Numbered from the stretch's first letter, positions 16,075 to 25,447 are shown. The stretch: DNA of 64,000 nt from CALJDF01 sp038121105 (GCA_038121105.1 JAYONB010000006.1:124001-188000), one strand, 5' to 3'. The notes: a model not told the origin generated them from the letters alone. Translations and numbers: made by a program.

Positions 16075-17907
16075 TTGAAGCCAATCGACGATTATTCTGG
16101 CGGCCGCCGGACGGCGGGCGACGCCGCCATTTTGTGGCGAATCATTAAGCTCGCCCTGAAAAACCGCACCCGCGTGACCATTGCCGTGGTCGCGACGCTG
16201 ATCGCCGTCGTCCTGCAGTTGCTGGTGCCCCGCCTATTGGGCGATGCGGTGGACGGCGCGTTGCTCTCGCTCGGCGAGGAGGCGGTCGATGCCGAAGCGG
16301 CCCGCGCCGCGCTATGGACGACCGCGGGACTTTTGTTCGTGGTTTCGGTCGCGCGCGGGGCGTTTACGCTGATCCACAACTACGGCGGCGAATCGATCGG
16401 CCACTTGGTGGGCTATCAGTTGCGGCTCGATTTCTACGCCAAGCTGCAAAAACTGAATTTCGCATTCCATGACAGCGTGCATACCGGCGACCTGGTCACA
16501 CGGGGGCTGTTGGACATCGAAGGCGTCCGAATGTTTTTCAACATGGCCGTGCTGCGCTCGTTGCTGTTGGTCGTGATGGTGGCGGTCGGTGCGTGGTTGA
16601 TGCTGTCCACCGATGTGGTGTTGGGCCTGTTGAGCCTGAGTTTCGTGCCGTTTGTCGCGTGGCGCTCGGCAACCATTCGGCTGCGGCTGCGCGGATTGTG
16701 GCTCAAGCTGCAGGAACACCTCGGCATATTGGGTCGGATCATGGACGAGAACCTGACCGGCATCCGCGTGGTCCGCGCCTTTGGGGCGGAAGATTACGAA
16801 ATGACCAAGTACGACGGCACGGCCGTGCCGGCTCTGGGCATTTCGCGCGAACGGATCTCCGCCCGGTCGTCGGCAACCAGCGCCATGACCTTCGCTTTTT
16901 TCGTCGCGATGGGCCTGGTGCTGTGGGTCGGTGGTTTGCGTGTGCTCGACGGCACCATGACGGTGGGCACGCTGACGGAATTCCTCGCCTTCATGACCAT
17001 TTTGCAGCAACCCGTGCGGATGATCGGCATGGTGGTGAACTCGTTCGCACGGGCCTCGACCTGCGGCGGGCGCTTGTTTGCCGTGCTCGACTCGGATGTG
17101 GTGATCAAGGATGCGCCGGGTGCGCAAGCCCTGGGACCGGGCGACGGCGCCATCGCCTTCGAACATGTGACTTTCGCTTATGAGACGACCCCGGAGGCGC
17201 CGGTGTTGCGCGACGTCTCGTTTTCCGTGGCGCGCGGCAAGACGCTCGGCATTGTCGGCCCCCCCGGCAGCGGCAAGTCGACGATCTCGCAGTTGCTACC
17301 GCGGCACTACGAACCGACAGAAGGCCGGATCACGATCAACGGCCAAGATATCCGCAGCGTAACCGCGGATTCGCTGCGCAAAGCGGTCTGCGTCGTAGCG
17401 CAAGACCCCTATCTGTTTACGTCTTCGATCGAGAACAACATTGCGTATGGGGACCCTTGGGCCGAGGAGCGCGACATCCGCGAGGCCGCGGGCGCCGCAC
17501 AAATCGGGCCATTTATCGACAGTTTACCTGAGGGCTATGAAAGCCTTGTCGGCGAACGCGGGGTGTCGCTGTCGGGCGGACAAAAGCAACGCGTCGCTAT
17601 CGCGCGGGCGGCGCTACTAGAGCCCACGGTGTTGGTGCTGGACGACTCCACCGCCGCGATCGACGCCGGCACCGAACGCGCGATACAACGCGAACTCAAT
17701 GCCGATGCGGCGAACCGAACGACGATTATCGTTTCCCACCGCCTGAGCACCTTGAAGCACGCCGACGAGATCATTTTTCTCGAAGCCGGACATATTGTCG
17801 AACGCGGCACCCACGACGATCTGCTGGCGCAAAACGGCAAGTATGCGGCGCTGTATCGTCTGCAGACCACCGGCGAGGAAGACCCAGCCCTTGAGGTAAC
17901 GGAATGA
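16075..17907 (+). CDS. ABC exporter half-transporter, subunit 1 (degenerate Walker B)
   Basis: 610 residues with an N-terminal six-helix type I exporter domain (about 30-320) and a C-terminal nucleotide-binding domain. Walker A GPPGSGKST is at 395-403, the Q-loop at 443, the canonical LSGGQ signature at 499-503 and Walker B VLVLDD at 519-524. The catalytic glutamate is replaced by Asp524, which marks the non-canonical site of heterodimeric exporters. The partner gene starts inside its stop (ATGA). The listed start is a TTG without a good ribosome site, and the true start could be a few codons downstream. Substrate unknown; drugs or lipids are typical. Confidence 0.87.
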   Translation: MKPIDDYSGGRRTAGDAAILWRIIKLALKNRTRVTIAVVATLIAVVLQLLVPRLLGDAVDGALLSLGEEAVDAEAARAALWTTAGLLFVVSVARGAFTLIHNYGGESIGHLVGYQLRLDFYAKLQKLNFAFHDSVHTGDLVTRGLLDIEGVRMFFNMAVLRSLLLVVMVAVGAWLMLSTDVVLGLLSLSFVPFVAWRSATIRLRLRGLWLKLQEHLGILGRIMDENLTGIRVVRAFGAEDYEMTKYDGTAVPALGISRERISARSSATSAMTFAFFVAMGLVLWVGGLRVLDGTMTVGTLTEFLAFMTILQQPVRMIGMVVNSFARASTCGGRLFAVLDSDVVIKDAPGAQALGPGDGAIAFEHVTFAYETTPEAPVLRDVSFSVARGKTLGIVGPPGSGKSTISQLLPRHYEPTEGRITINGQDIRSVTADSLRKAVCVVAQDPYLFTSSIENNIAYGDPWAEERDIREAAGAAQIGPFIDSLPEGYESLVGERGVSLSGGQKQRVAIARAALLEPTVLVLDDSTAAIDAGTERAIQRELNADAANRTTIIVSHRLSTLKHADEIIFLEAGHIVERGTHDDLLAQNGKYAALYRLQTTGEEDPALEVTE

Positions 17908-19787
17908 CGGCCCTGGATCCGACCCAAAACGCTGGGCGCAAATTGCGCGCGGTCGTCGGCTCGCAAATCAGCCGCGACGAGGAGATGTTCGGCGCGGCGT
18001 TCGACCGCCACGTGGTGCGGCGCTTCATGGGCTATGTGCGCCCCTACCGCGGCGCCATCGTGTTGGCCGTCATCGCGGTGCTGACGTTTACCGCGAGCCA
18101 ACTGGCCATTCCCTTGATCATTCGCTGGTCGATCGACGAGGCACTGCTGTCCGAGGCACGGGGCGCCGATCTTTTGACCGTGACGGTTTGCGTGTTCTTT
18201 GCCGTGGTGCTGACCAATTACGCTGCAAATTGGCTGCAGGACTGGCTGGTCGGATGGACCGGCGAACGCGTGATCTTCGAACTGCGCCGCAGCATGTTCG
18301 CCCACCTGCAAAACGTCGCGCTGACGTTCATGGATCGCACCGAGGTGGGGCGCATGATGTCGCGCCTACAGGGCGACGTGAATTCGCTGCAGGAGTTTCT
18401 CGACAATTCGATTACCGCGATCGGCGATCTCGTGCTGTTGCTCGGCATCATCGTCATCATGTTGAGCCTGAATTTCGAACTGGGACTGCTGACCCTGGCG
18501 ATCGTGCCCACATTGTTCCTGGTCCGTATCGTGTGGCTGCCGCGGGCCCGGGCGGCCTTTCGTCATGCCCGCGAAACCAACTCGATCGTCAGCGGCGCGC
18601 TGGCCGAAGGCATTCGCGCCGTGCGCACCGTGCAGGCGATGCGCCGTGAGGCGGTGAACTACGACCTATTCGACATCAAGGCGCGGGACAATCTGCGCGC
18701 CCATTTGCGGGCGGCCAAATTCGGCCAGACCATGGTGCCGATCGTCGACACCTTGACCGGCCTCGCCCTGGCGATCGTGATCGTGTTGGGCGGCTCGCTG
18801 GTGCTAAACGACGGGCTGGATATCGGCGTGATCGTCGCTTTTATCTTTTACGTCCAGCGGTTCTTCGATCCGATCCGCTCGCTAACGATGCAATACAGCA
18901 TCATGCAGCGCGCGATGGCCTCGGGGCAGCGCATCTTCGAGGTCCTCGACGTGCCGTTGGCGATTTCCGACAAACCCGATGCGGTGGCGCCGGCAACCAT
19001 CGAGGGGGCGGTGGCGTTTCACGACGTCACCTTTGGGTACGAAAAGAACCGCCCGGTCCTGCATAACGTGAGTTTTGAGGTACAACCGGGCGAGACGGTC
19101 GCGTTGGTCGGACCGACGGGATCGGGCAAAACCAGTATTACCGCCCTCCTCCACCGCTTCTACGAAGTGTGGGACGGCGCGATCACGATCGACGGCGTCG
19201 ATGTGCGGAACTACGCCAAAGAGTCCTTGTCGGATCACGTCAGCATGGTGCTGCAGGACCCCTTCCTGTTTACCGGTACGATCTTTGAGAACATTCGGTA
19301 CAACAAACAAGGCGCGACGCGGGACGTCGTGGAGAACGCGGCCCGCACCGTCGGTGCGCACGACTTCATCATGCGACTACCGCAAGGTTACGACACGATG
19401 CTGGTCGAGTTGGGACGCAATCTATCGCTGGGGCAGCGCCAGTTGTTGAGCTTTGCCCGCGCACTGGTCGCCGATACGCGTATCTTGATTCTCGACGAGG
19501 CGACCGCGAACATCGACAGTTACACCGAACGCCAGATCCAAAAAGCCTTGGCGCGCCTGTTGGAGGGGCGCACCGGTATCGTCATTGCCCATCGGCTAGC
19601 CACCATTCGCGGCGCAGACCGTATCATCGTGTTGAAGGACGGGCGCATCGTCGAAAGCGGCCCGCATGATGCGTTGATCGCGCAAAAGGGCCTCTACGCC
19701 AACCTCTATGCGTTGAACTATGCATCGTTCGACGACATGCCCGGTGCGCTCGCCCAACAAAGCGAAGACAACCGCAGTTCGACCTAG
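17904..19787 (+). CDS. ABC exporter half-transporter, subunit 2
   Basis: 627 residues, translationally coupled to subunit 1 by a 4-base overlap. Six membrane helices span about 45-330, then the nucleotide-binding domain has Walker A GPTGSGKTS (403-411), Q-loop at 451 and Walker B ILILDE (527-532) with the catalytic Glu532 intact. The signature is LSLGQ (507-511) rather than LSGGQ. In a head-to-tail dimer this altered signature pairs with the Asp-containing Walker B of subunit 1, so both deviations fall in one degenerate ATP site while the other stays canonical. This is the arrangement known from TM287/288- and TmrAB-type exporters. Confidence 0.9.
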   Translation: MTALDPTQNAGRKLRAVVGSQISRDEEMFGAAFDRHVVRRFMGYVRPYRGAIVLAVIAVLTFTASQLAIPLIIRWSIDEALLSEARGADLLTVTVCVFFAVVLTNYAANWLQDWLVGWTGERVIFELRRSMFAHLQNVALTFMDRTEVGRMMSRLQGDVNSLQEFLDNSITAIGDLVLLLGIIVIMLSLNFELGLLTLAIVPTLFLVRIVWLPRARAAFRHARETNSIVSGALAEGIRAVRTVQAMRREAVNYDLFDIKARDNLRAHLRAAKFGQTMVPIVDTLTGLALAIVIVLGGSLVLNDGLDIGVIVAFIFYVQRFFDPIRSLTMQYSIMQRAMASGQRIFEVLDVPLAISDKPDAVAPATIEGAVAFHDVTFGYEKNRPVLHNVSFEVQPGETVALVGPTGSGKTSITALLHRFYEVWDGAITIDGVDVRNYAKESLSDHVSMVLQDPFLFTGTIFENIRYNKQGATRDVVENAARTVGAHDFIMRLPQGYDTMLVELGRNLSLGQRQLLSFARALVADTRILILDEATANIDSYTERQIQKALARLLEGRTGIVIAHRLATIRGADRIIVLKDGRIVESGPHDALIAQKGLYANLYALNYASFDDMPGALAQQSEDNRSST

Positions 19788-20792
19788 CTAACCCGCGCCT
19801 TGCCGGGCGCGGCGACGGGCGAGTTTCTGTACCAAGTTGGGCGCGACGCCGGGGCGGCTCCACGGACAGACCGCAATGCAGATGCCGCAGCCGGTGGTGT
19901 CGTTGAAGTAGGGCACGCATTTATCGAAGTCGACGTACCACTTGGTTTCGCCGCGCACCAAATGCTTGGTCGGTGTGATCGCGGCGGGGGGACAGGCTTT
20001 TTCGCACACCCGGCAGTTCATGCAGAATTCGTCGGCGCCGAAGGAATCCGGCGCATCCGCCACGAGCGGCACATCGGTCAGCACGTAGGCCAGTCGAAAA
20101 CACGACCCCAGGTCGCGATTGATAATCGAACCGTCCTTGCCAAGCTCGCCAAAGCCACAGGCGAGTGCCGGCGGAATCATCAGGATCGGCCCGGCCTCGG
20201 GGCCGCCGTGGGGTAAGCCATCCCAGCCCTTGGTCCGCAACCAGCTGGCGAGGCGCTTCGCGACTTGGGTGCCGCGCCCGTACTGGCGCACAACCTCGGC
20301 AATCGAGCGCGGGTGGGGTGCCGTGCTTTGTTCGGCGTAGTCCATGGCAATGCCCATCACGACGACCCATTGATGGGTAATCTCGAATCCTTCGAACACC
20401 CATTCCGGGCGCATGGGCGTAATGCCGACCAGCTCGGCCCCGAGGGCGCGGGCCTGGTCTTTGACGGCAGCCGACCAAGCGGAGGGATCGCGCTGCTCGG
20501 GCGCGGGCGCGAGCGGCGCGAGGTTCTCTTCCATAATCGGCACGCGGTCGCGGCGGGCCTGGTCGATCAGCGGATGACCAGCTAGGCCGCGAAACCAGGT
20601 TTGCAAAGCCCCGAAGCGGGTACGTTCAGGATCGTGGTGGTAGATCGGTTCGGGACGGCAGACCGCACCCTCACCCACCCCGTTGATCGCGTTGCCCGAC
20701 ACCTCCGGGAAGAGATCGCGCTGGACTTGGGGCGTGACGTAAGGCTCAGGCGGTGGCCGCCATTCGGCGTCAGACGCCGCGCTTTTTTTCAC
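19788..20792 (-). CDS. Reductive-dehalogenase/QueG-like protein with two [4Fe-4S] clusters
   Basis: 334 residues, no Tat signal, so cytoplasmic. A corrinoid-binding-like region (about 110-240, with ALGAELVGITPM and GELGKDGSIINRDLGSCFRLAYVLTD) precedes an 8Fe ferredoxin module. The first set is Cys257, 260, 263, 267 (CMNCRVCEKACP); the second uses Cys292 plus CGICIAVCP (302, 305, 309). This layout occurs in reductive dehalogenases and, in shorter form, in epoxyqueuosine reductase QueG. It lacks the membrane anchor partner of respiratory dehalogenases. The GTG start overlaps the preceding stop (GTGA). Substrate unknown; it could be a non-dehalogenating cobalamin enzyme. Confidence 0.75.
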   Translation of the reverse strand: MKKSAASDAEWRPPPEPYVTPQVQRDLFPEVSGNAINGVGEGAVCRPEPIYHHDPERTRFGALQTWFRGLAGHPLIDQARRDRVPIMEENLAPLAPAPEQRDPSAWSAAVKDQARALGAELVGITPMRPEWVFEGFEITHQWVVVMGIAMDYAEQSTAPHPRSIAEVVRQYGRGTQVAKRLASWLRTKGWDGLPHGGPEAGPILMIPPALACGFGELGKDGSIINRDLGSCFRLAYVLTDVPLVADAPDSFGADEFCMNCRVCEKACPPAAITPTKHLVRGETKWYVDFDKCVPYFNDTTGCGICIAVCPWSRPGVAPNLVQKLARRRARQGAG

Positions 20793-21046
20793 GCCTCGGG
20801 GCCAAAGAGTTTAGCGCTCCACACCGCTTCGAATGGCAAGCCGGCTTTGCGGTTCGCCGAACGCACAGCCTCGGCGTCGGGGGCCTCGTAGACGCAGATC
20901 ATGCGCTTGCAGTCTCCGGCAAAGTACGTTTTCAAGAATTTGACGTTGTAAAGATCGAGACACCATTGCGAGTCTGCCTCGAGCTTTTGAAGTGCTTCGT
21001 ACTCCACAGGCTCCTCGAAGAGGCGCTCAACTATTATTTTGGCCAT
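20789..21046 (-). CDS. DUF4242 family small protein, 85 aa
   Basis: A single ferredoxin-like alpha/beta unit: AKIIVERLFEEPV, CLDLYNVKFLKTYFAGDCKRMICVYEAPDAEAVRSANRKAGLPF. This matches the DUF4242 family, whose members are often annotated as nickel-binding or unknown. It starts two bases after the regulator stop, with GAGGTGAGCTGATC as ribosome site, and its own stop overlaps the start of the Fe-S protein. It is therefore tightly co-expressed with both. Function unknown; a chaperone or ligand-sensing role for the Fe-S protein is only a guess. Confidence 0.82.
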   Translation of the reverse strand: MAKIIVERLFEEPVEYEALQKLEADSQWCLDLYNVKFLKTYFAGDCKRMICVYEAPDAEAVRSANRKAGLPFEAVWSAKLFGPEA

Positions 21047-21048
21047 GA

Positions 21049-24000
21049 TCAGCTCACCTCCGCTTCATCCAGTTGAGTTTGGCCCGCAACGAGCGTTGCA
21101 TCCACCAACCGTTTGGTGTGATTGGACAGCGGCTCCTGGCCGAGCCGCAACAGTTCATCGAAGTAGGTGTCATGGGCGTCGTCGTCGCCCTGGACAGCGC
21201 ATGCCCGGACAAGCGAGGCGAGAACCCGTGCGGTATCGTTGGGCCGACCGAGACTGCGCACACAGGTTAACGCCTCTTCGGCCATCGTGCGGGCTTGCCC
21301 GGGCCGGCCTCGCTCGAGGTGAAGACCGGATCCGATCGTCAACACCACAGCCAATCTGTGCTTCGCATCGGCCTGCCGAAGTACCTCGATCGCCGCCGTT
21401 AGATCAGCTGTCGTCGATTTGTTTTCATCATGGGTGAAGCGACATAGCGCGCCGAGCGCCCGCGCCATGGGCAACTCGCTGCCCTCGCGGAGCTTCTCGC
21501 CCAATTGTTCGAGTTCGGCGCAAAACGTATGGGCGGACTCACGCCGACCGCGTTCCATTTCCGCAATGACGAGATGTTCGAGGGCAAAGAATTCGTTGAG
21601 GCGGTTGCCGTGTCGGCGCGAGAGATCGCGCGCCTTGCCGAAGAGCTTGCTGGCCTCATCATGGTCGCCATGGAATTGATGCAGGAGGCCCTGCGCGTCT
21701 TCCAGCGATTCATGCTCGACACCGGTGCGTTGCGGCAGCGAGCGTGCCTCAAGAAGCATCGCTTCGGCTTGGCGCAGATCCTTGTCGAGGATAACGAGAC
21801 AGCGCGCCGCCTCGCCCAATCCGAGAATGCGCTCTCGGTCGCTTCCGCCGCGGGTGAGAAACTCGGCGCGGCGCATATAGGCATCCGCGTTCGATATGTC
21901 GCCGCCCTCCCAGCGTACATCGGCAAGGAGCTGAAATCCGGCACGCGCGGACTCGAGGAGACCAAGGTCGAGCGCGCGTTCCGATAACGACTCGATAAGC
22001 GCACCGGCCTCTTCGGCATCGTCGGGTGCTTTCGCTTCGTATCGAATGGCGAGGAGACGCAAAGTGAGCGGCACCCGGTCTTCATCGGCCAAACTTTCGG
22101 CGTAGCGTTGGCCGCGGCGCGCGACGGCGTCGGCCTCGGCATTGGCGAATTGTCGGAGGTAGCGCCGGCCTGCGTGGACGCACGCCCGCGCCGCCATCGC
22201 GTTCTCGCCACCCATCGCGGCGTGGTAGGCGATATCGCTGGCGACATCGGAATCCTTTTTGGCGTCTTGTTCCAGACGTTGCGCGATCTTAAGGTGGATG
22301 AGGCGCCGACGCGGCCCGGAAAGCTGACCATAAACAGCCGTGCGCACCACGTCATGCGCAAATTGATACCGCGCGCCATCGTCACCGGTATCTTGGATCA
22401 GGCCGTGCCGCTCGAGAAGTTCGAGCATCGCCACGAACTCCTCCAAATCGCCACTCACGGCGTCTGCAAGCACATCGCTGCTGAAGGTTTGACCCATCGC
22501 CGAGGCCCAACGCAGGACATCGCCAGCAAGCGGGGGCAATCGGGTCAGGCGATCGCGCACCGCCTGGGCAACGCTGGTTTCGGTGCCGACCGCCGCCGTC
22601 GCGGCATGCGCAAGTTGGATAGCGAACAGCGGATTGCCGGCGCTTTGCCGATAGACGCGATTTGCCTCGTCACCCGGGAGGCCGGTCACCAGCGCTTTGG
22701 TTTCGGCTTCGGTGAGGGGGCCCAGAGGGATTTCCTCCAGGACTCCGTCTCGGCGCAGAGCTGCCAACATGCGGGTCGTGAAGTCGTTGTCCGGCAGTTC
22801 ACCTTCGCGCGCGGTCAAGATCACGAGAATCGGACGATGCCGCGACATGCGAAGCACGTAATGCAACAACTCGCAGGTTGCGCCATCGCTCCATTGCATG
22901 TCTTCGAAGACAAGAACGACCGGCGGTGCGGTGTGCGCCAGGGTGGCCAGCAACTCGACAACGCCGCCATAGAGTCGGTCGCGCGAATGATTCTCGTTCG
23001 AGTGCTTCTCTAAATTATACAACAATGGCGCGAGGTCGGCCGACAGGCCGGGCCCGATCGCTGCGGCGCGAATGTCACGTAGCGCTTCGACCCAGGGCCC
23101 GTAAGGGCGACCGGACTCCGCTTCGAAGGCTTCGCCCGACAGGACCGTGGCGTTCGTCTTCTCGGCTTGGGCGACGATCTCTGCGACCAAGGAGGTCTTA
23201 CCGATCCCCGGCTCTCCCGTGACCACGGCAACCCGTGCCTGACGCCGGGCGAGGACATCACCTAAGAGGTCCGACAGAACCTTGAGTTCGGCGGCGCGCC
23301 CGACGTAGTCGGTCGCCACCGGTTGCGGCGACGCGAGATCTTCCGTGGCCGTGGGCGCCGGCGGCGGTGCGGGTTTCCGCGTCGCTTGCCATGCCCGGTC
23401 GATCGGCGTTGAAGGTGCCCCAACCTCAGCCAAGAGACGGGTCCCAGCACGATATTGCTCTTCCGCTTCGGCGCTATGCCCGGATTGATGCAAAAGCGTA
23501 ATGAACCGCGCACGCGCGTCCGCGTCATAGGGGTCGATGTATACGCGGGTGCGCGCGTGGCGAATGCGGTCGGCTTCGGCCAAATCCTCGGACCCCAGAA
23601 CGGCATCGAGGAGACGAATTCGCTTCGATCGCACGTCCTCGCGCTCGGCCACCAACCACGCCTGGTAATCGAGCAGATTGGGTAGATCGAGGCCCTCGAG
23701 AAATTCGGCGCGGCAGGCGTCCAACGCCGCTGTCTGGTCGGCCAGCCCCAAATCCAAGCCGCCGACAAGCGGGGCCAGATCAAGGGCGACACCGGTCAAC
23801 GCGACGGTTTCCCGGTCGGCGACGATCCGGGGCGATCCGGGGTCATCCAATAAGGGCCGCAACTTGCTGAGCGACCACCGCAAGCCGCCTCGGGGATCGT
23901 CGGCCAAATCCCAGAACACCTCGCAGAGCCGGTCGCGGCGGTGGGCCCGGCCCGAAATGGCCAAATAGGCCAACAGCGCCTTGGTTTTCTTGGATTGAGG

Positions 24001-24066
24001 CAATTTCACCGGGGTGCCGTCGCGGACGACCTCCAGCTCCCCCAATACCCGCAATTCGACCGTCAT
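21049..24066 (-). CDS. Large BTAD/AAA transcriptional regulator (SARP-like) with TPR-like C-terminus
   Basis: About 1,005 residues. The N-terminal winged-helix DNA-binding domain (about 3-95: LRVLGELEVVRDGTPVKLPQSKKTKALLAYLA) is followed by a bacterial transcriptional activator domain (about 100-220), a STAND/AAA ATPase with Walker A GEPGIGKTS (284-292) and Walker B VVLVFEDMQWSD, then several hundred residues of helical repeats. Architecture matches large SARP-type activators, which switch on ATP and inducer binding and bind direct repeats. The frame stays open 41 codons upstream, but the DNA-binding domain begins at the ATG at 24066. It heads an operon with DUF4242 and Fe-S genes and faces a repeat-rich region. 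Confidence 0.88.
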   Translation of the reverse strand: MTVELRVLGELEVVRDGTPVKLPQSKKTKALLAYLAISGRAHRRDRLCEVFWDLADDPRGGLRWSLSKLRPLLDDPGSPRIVADRETVALTGVALDLAPLVGGLDLGLADQTAALDACRAEFLEGLDLPNLLDYQAWLVAEREDVRSKRIRLLDAVLGSEDLAEADRIRHARTRVYIDPYDADARARFITLLHQSGHSAEAEEQYRAGTRLLAEVGAPSTPIDRAWQATRKPAPPPAPTATEDLASPQPVATDYVGRAAELKVLSDLLGDVLARRQARVAVVTGEPGIGKTSLVAEIVAQAEKTNATVLSGEAFEAESGRPYGPWVEALRDIRAAAIGPGLSADLAPLLYNLEKHSNENHSRDRLYGGVVELLATLAHTAPPVVLVFEDMQWSDGATCELLHYVLRMSRHRPILVILTAREGELPDNDFTTRMLAALRRDGVLEEIPLGPLTEAETKALVTGLPGDEANRVYRQSAGNPLFAIQLAHAATAAVGTETSVAQAVRDRLTRLPPLAGDVLRWASAMGQTFSSDVLADAVSGDLEEFVAMLELLERHGLIQDTGDDGARYQFAHDVVRTAVYGQLSGPRRRLIHLKIAQRLEQDAKKDSDVASDIAYHAAMGGENAMAARACVHAGRRYLRQFANAEADAVARRGQRYAESLADEDRVPLTLRLLAIRYEAKAPDDAEEAGALIESLSERALDLGLLESARAGFQLLADVRWEGGDISNADAYMRRAEFLTRGGSDRERILGLGEAARCLVILDKDLRQAEAMLLEARSLPQRTGVEHESLEDAQGLLHQFHGDHDEASKLFGKARDLSRRHGNRLNEFFALEHLVIAEMERGRRESAHTFCAELEQLGEKLREGSELPMARALGALCRFTHDENKSTTADLTAAIEVLRQADAKHRLAVVLTIGSGLHLERGRPGQARTMAEEALTCVRSLGRPNDTARVLASLVRACAVQGDDDAHDTYFDELLRLGQEPLSNHTKRLVDATLVAGQTQLDEAEVS

Positions 24067-24086
24067 TCGCCGTTCCCCGCTTCGCC

Positions 24087-24171
24087 AAACGGCCGTTTCC
24101 ACGGTCCTGGGGCGATAATTTCCCCATTTTGGGCTTTTTCCACGGTCGTTCCAACGGTGTCTCAAACGGTG
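24087..24171. promoter_or_regulatory. Repeat-rich divergent control region upstream of the BTAD regulator
   Basis: Three repeat types are packed in 85 bases: a perfect palindrome AAACGGCCGTTT (24087-24098); the exact direct repeat TTTCCACGGTC at 24096-24106 and 24137-24147, 41 bases apart (about four helical turns); and AACGGTG at 24153-24159 and 24165-24171, 12 bases apart. All share a CGGT/ACGG core. Direct repeats in phase are the known type of site for SARP-like regulators. The region lies between the regulator start and the small basic protein at 24229, so it could control both directions. Confidence 0.5.
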
Positions 24172-24228
24172 GGGGGCCATCTTCGCCATGCAGCCAAGGC
24201 GGCTGCCCTAACTGACGGAGATAAGAAG

Positions 24229-24450
24229 ATGACCGCATTCGTACCAAGCACCCACGGTTTCGAGCCCTGGCAGCGTTTCGTCGCCACTGGCCAGTCGGCC
24301 CTCAAAGCTGTTCGGCGCTGGGAATCACGCCGGCTGGCGACCGCACGGACCCGGGATATGTCCATGCAGCGGCTGCAGGCCATGGGTCTGCGGTCGCCCC
24401 AAGCTCTCGCTGTTCGCTACGGCGTCGCCGTACCCACCCTCGACGACTGA
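24229..24450 (+). CDS. Small arginine-rich protein, DUF1127-like, 73 aa
   Basis: The ATG has GGAGATAAGAAG before it. The sequence is basic, with RRWESRRLATARTRDMSMQ followed by LQAMGLRSPQAL, which recalls DUF1127 (a W-x-x-RR helix followed by LxDIGLxR). It lies 34 bases ahead of the diiron protein and is probably co-transcribed with it. Small DUF1127 proteins in Alphaproteobacteria have been linked to RNA turnover and phosphate/carbon adaptation, but this link is weak here. Confidence 0.6.
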   Translation: MTAFVPSTHGFEPWQRFVATGQSALKAVRRWESRRLATARTRDMSMQRLQAMGLRSPQALAVRYGVAVPTLDD

Positions 24451-24484
24451 CCCCTGAAACCTTTTTTCTCAAGGAGAGACTTCA

Positions 24485-25447
24485 ATGAACATGGAACCGA
24501 CCAACCTGACCGCGATGCAGGCCACAACCACGACGAGACAGGCCTTCACCTACAAAGAAGTGCTGGCGACCTCGGAGCGGGTCAACTGGCGGGTTGAGGA
24601 CATCATCGGCGAGGACCGGCCGCTCGACTTCGGCCGGAACTTCATGCCCGACACGCTGGCGCGCACCGACGTGATGACGTTCTTAACCGAGGAAGAGCGG
24701 ATGGTGGCCAATCAGATTCGCGGCCACAACTATTTGTACATGTTCGGCATGGTCGAAGAGTTTATTTTGCCCTTCGTCTTGGATCACGCCCGCCCGCAGC
24801 TTAAGGACGGCGACGACTATCGGGTACGCGCGTTGCTTCAGTTCGCGACCGAAGAAGCCAAACACATTCACCTGTTCAAGACGTTCCGTGAAGCGTTCAT
24901 CGACGGGTTTCGCACACCGTGCGATGTGATCGGACCGCCCGCGGAAATCGCTCGCGCCGTCCTCGCCCATCATCCGTTGGCGGTCGCGCTGACGATCCTG
25001 CATCTCGAGTGGATGTCGCAAGCACACTATGTCGACAGCGTGAAGTGCGACGACACCCTAGATCCGCAGTTCAAGTCCTTGCTCAAGCACCACTGGATGG
25101 AAGAGGCCCAGCACGCGAAGATCGACTCGCTCATGGTCGACGCCTTGGCGGACTCCTCGAGTCCGGAGGAAATCGAGATGGCGATCAACGAGTATTTCGA
25201 AATCGTCGACATGATCGACCAAGGCTTGCGTCAGCAGGCTGAATTCGATGCCGACGCGTTCGTCGCGGCGACAGCTCGACCCTTCTGCGGCGACGAGCGA
25301 TCGCTCTACGTCAACACCCAACACCAAGCCTTGCGTTACACGTTTATCGGCTCTGGGATGGTCCATCCGCAGTTCATGGGTTCGATGGAGCGCATTAGCC
25401 CGCATGCCGGCGCCCAGGTGCGGAGCGCCGCCCACGTCTACTCGTAG
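24485..25447 (+). CDS. Ferritin-like diiron protein, probable diiron oxygenase (AurF-like)
   Basis: 320 residues, mostly helical. Carboxylate and histidine ligands occur on four helices: Glu91/92 (GMVEEFILPF), EEAKH at 123-127, Glu175 (LHLEWMSQAHY) and EEAQH at 206-210. The paired E-E-x-x-H motifs are the diiron signature of the ferritin-like superfamily; length and spacing are closest to AurF/CmlI-type N-oxygenases rather than ferritin or rubrerythrin. A strong AAGGAGAGACTTCA ribosome site precedes the ATG. A hairpin follows its stop. Its divergence from a BTAD regulator suggests induced expression. Substrate unknown. Confidence 0.75.
   Translation: MNMEPTNLTAMQATTTTRQAFTYKEVLATSERVNWRVEDIIGEDRPLDFGRNFMPDTLARTDVMTFLTEEERMVANQIRGHNYLYMFGMVEEFILPFVLDHARPQLKDGDDYRVRALLQFATEEAKHIHLFKTFREAFIDGFRTPCDVIGPPAEIARAVLAHHPLAVALTILHLEWMSQAHYVDSVKCDDTLDPQFKSLLKHHWMEEAQHAKIDSLMVDALADSSSPEEIEMAINEYFEIVDMIDQGLRQQAEFDADAFVAATARPFCGDERSLYVNTQHQALRYTFIGSGMVHPQFMGSMERISPHAGAQVRSAAHVYS

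Noticed and set aside
20789..20792. GTGA overlap read as evidence of a frameshifted fusion of DUF4242 and the Fe-S protein
   Set aside because: Both proteins are complete on their own and the overlap is the usual translational coupling.
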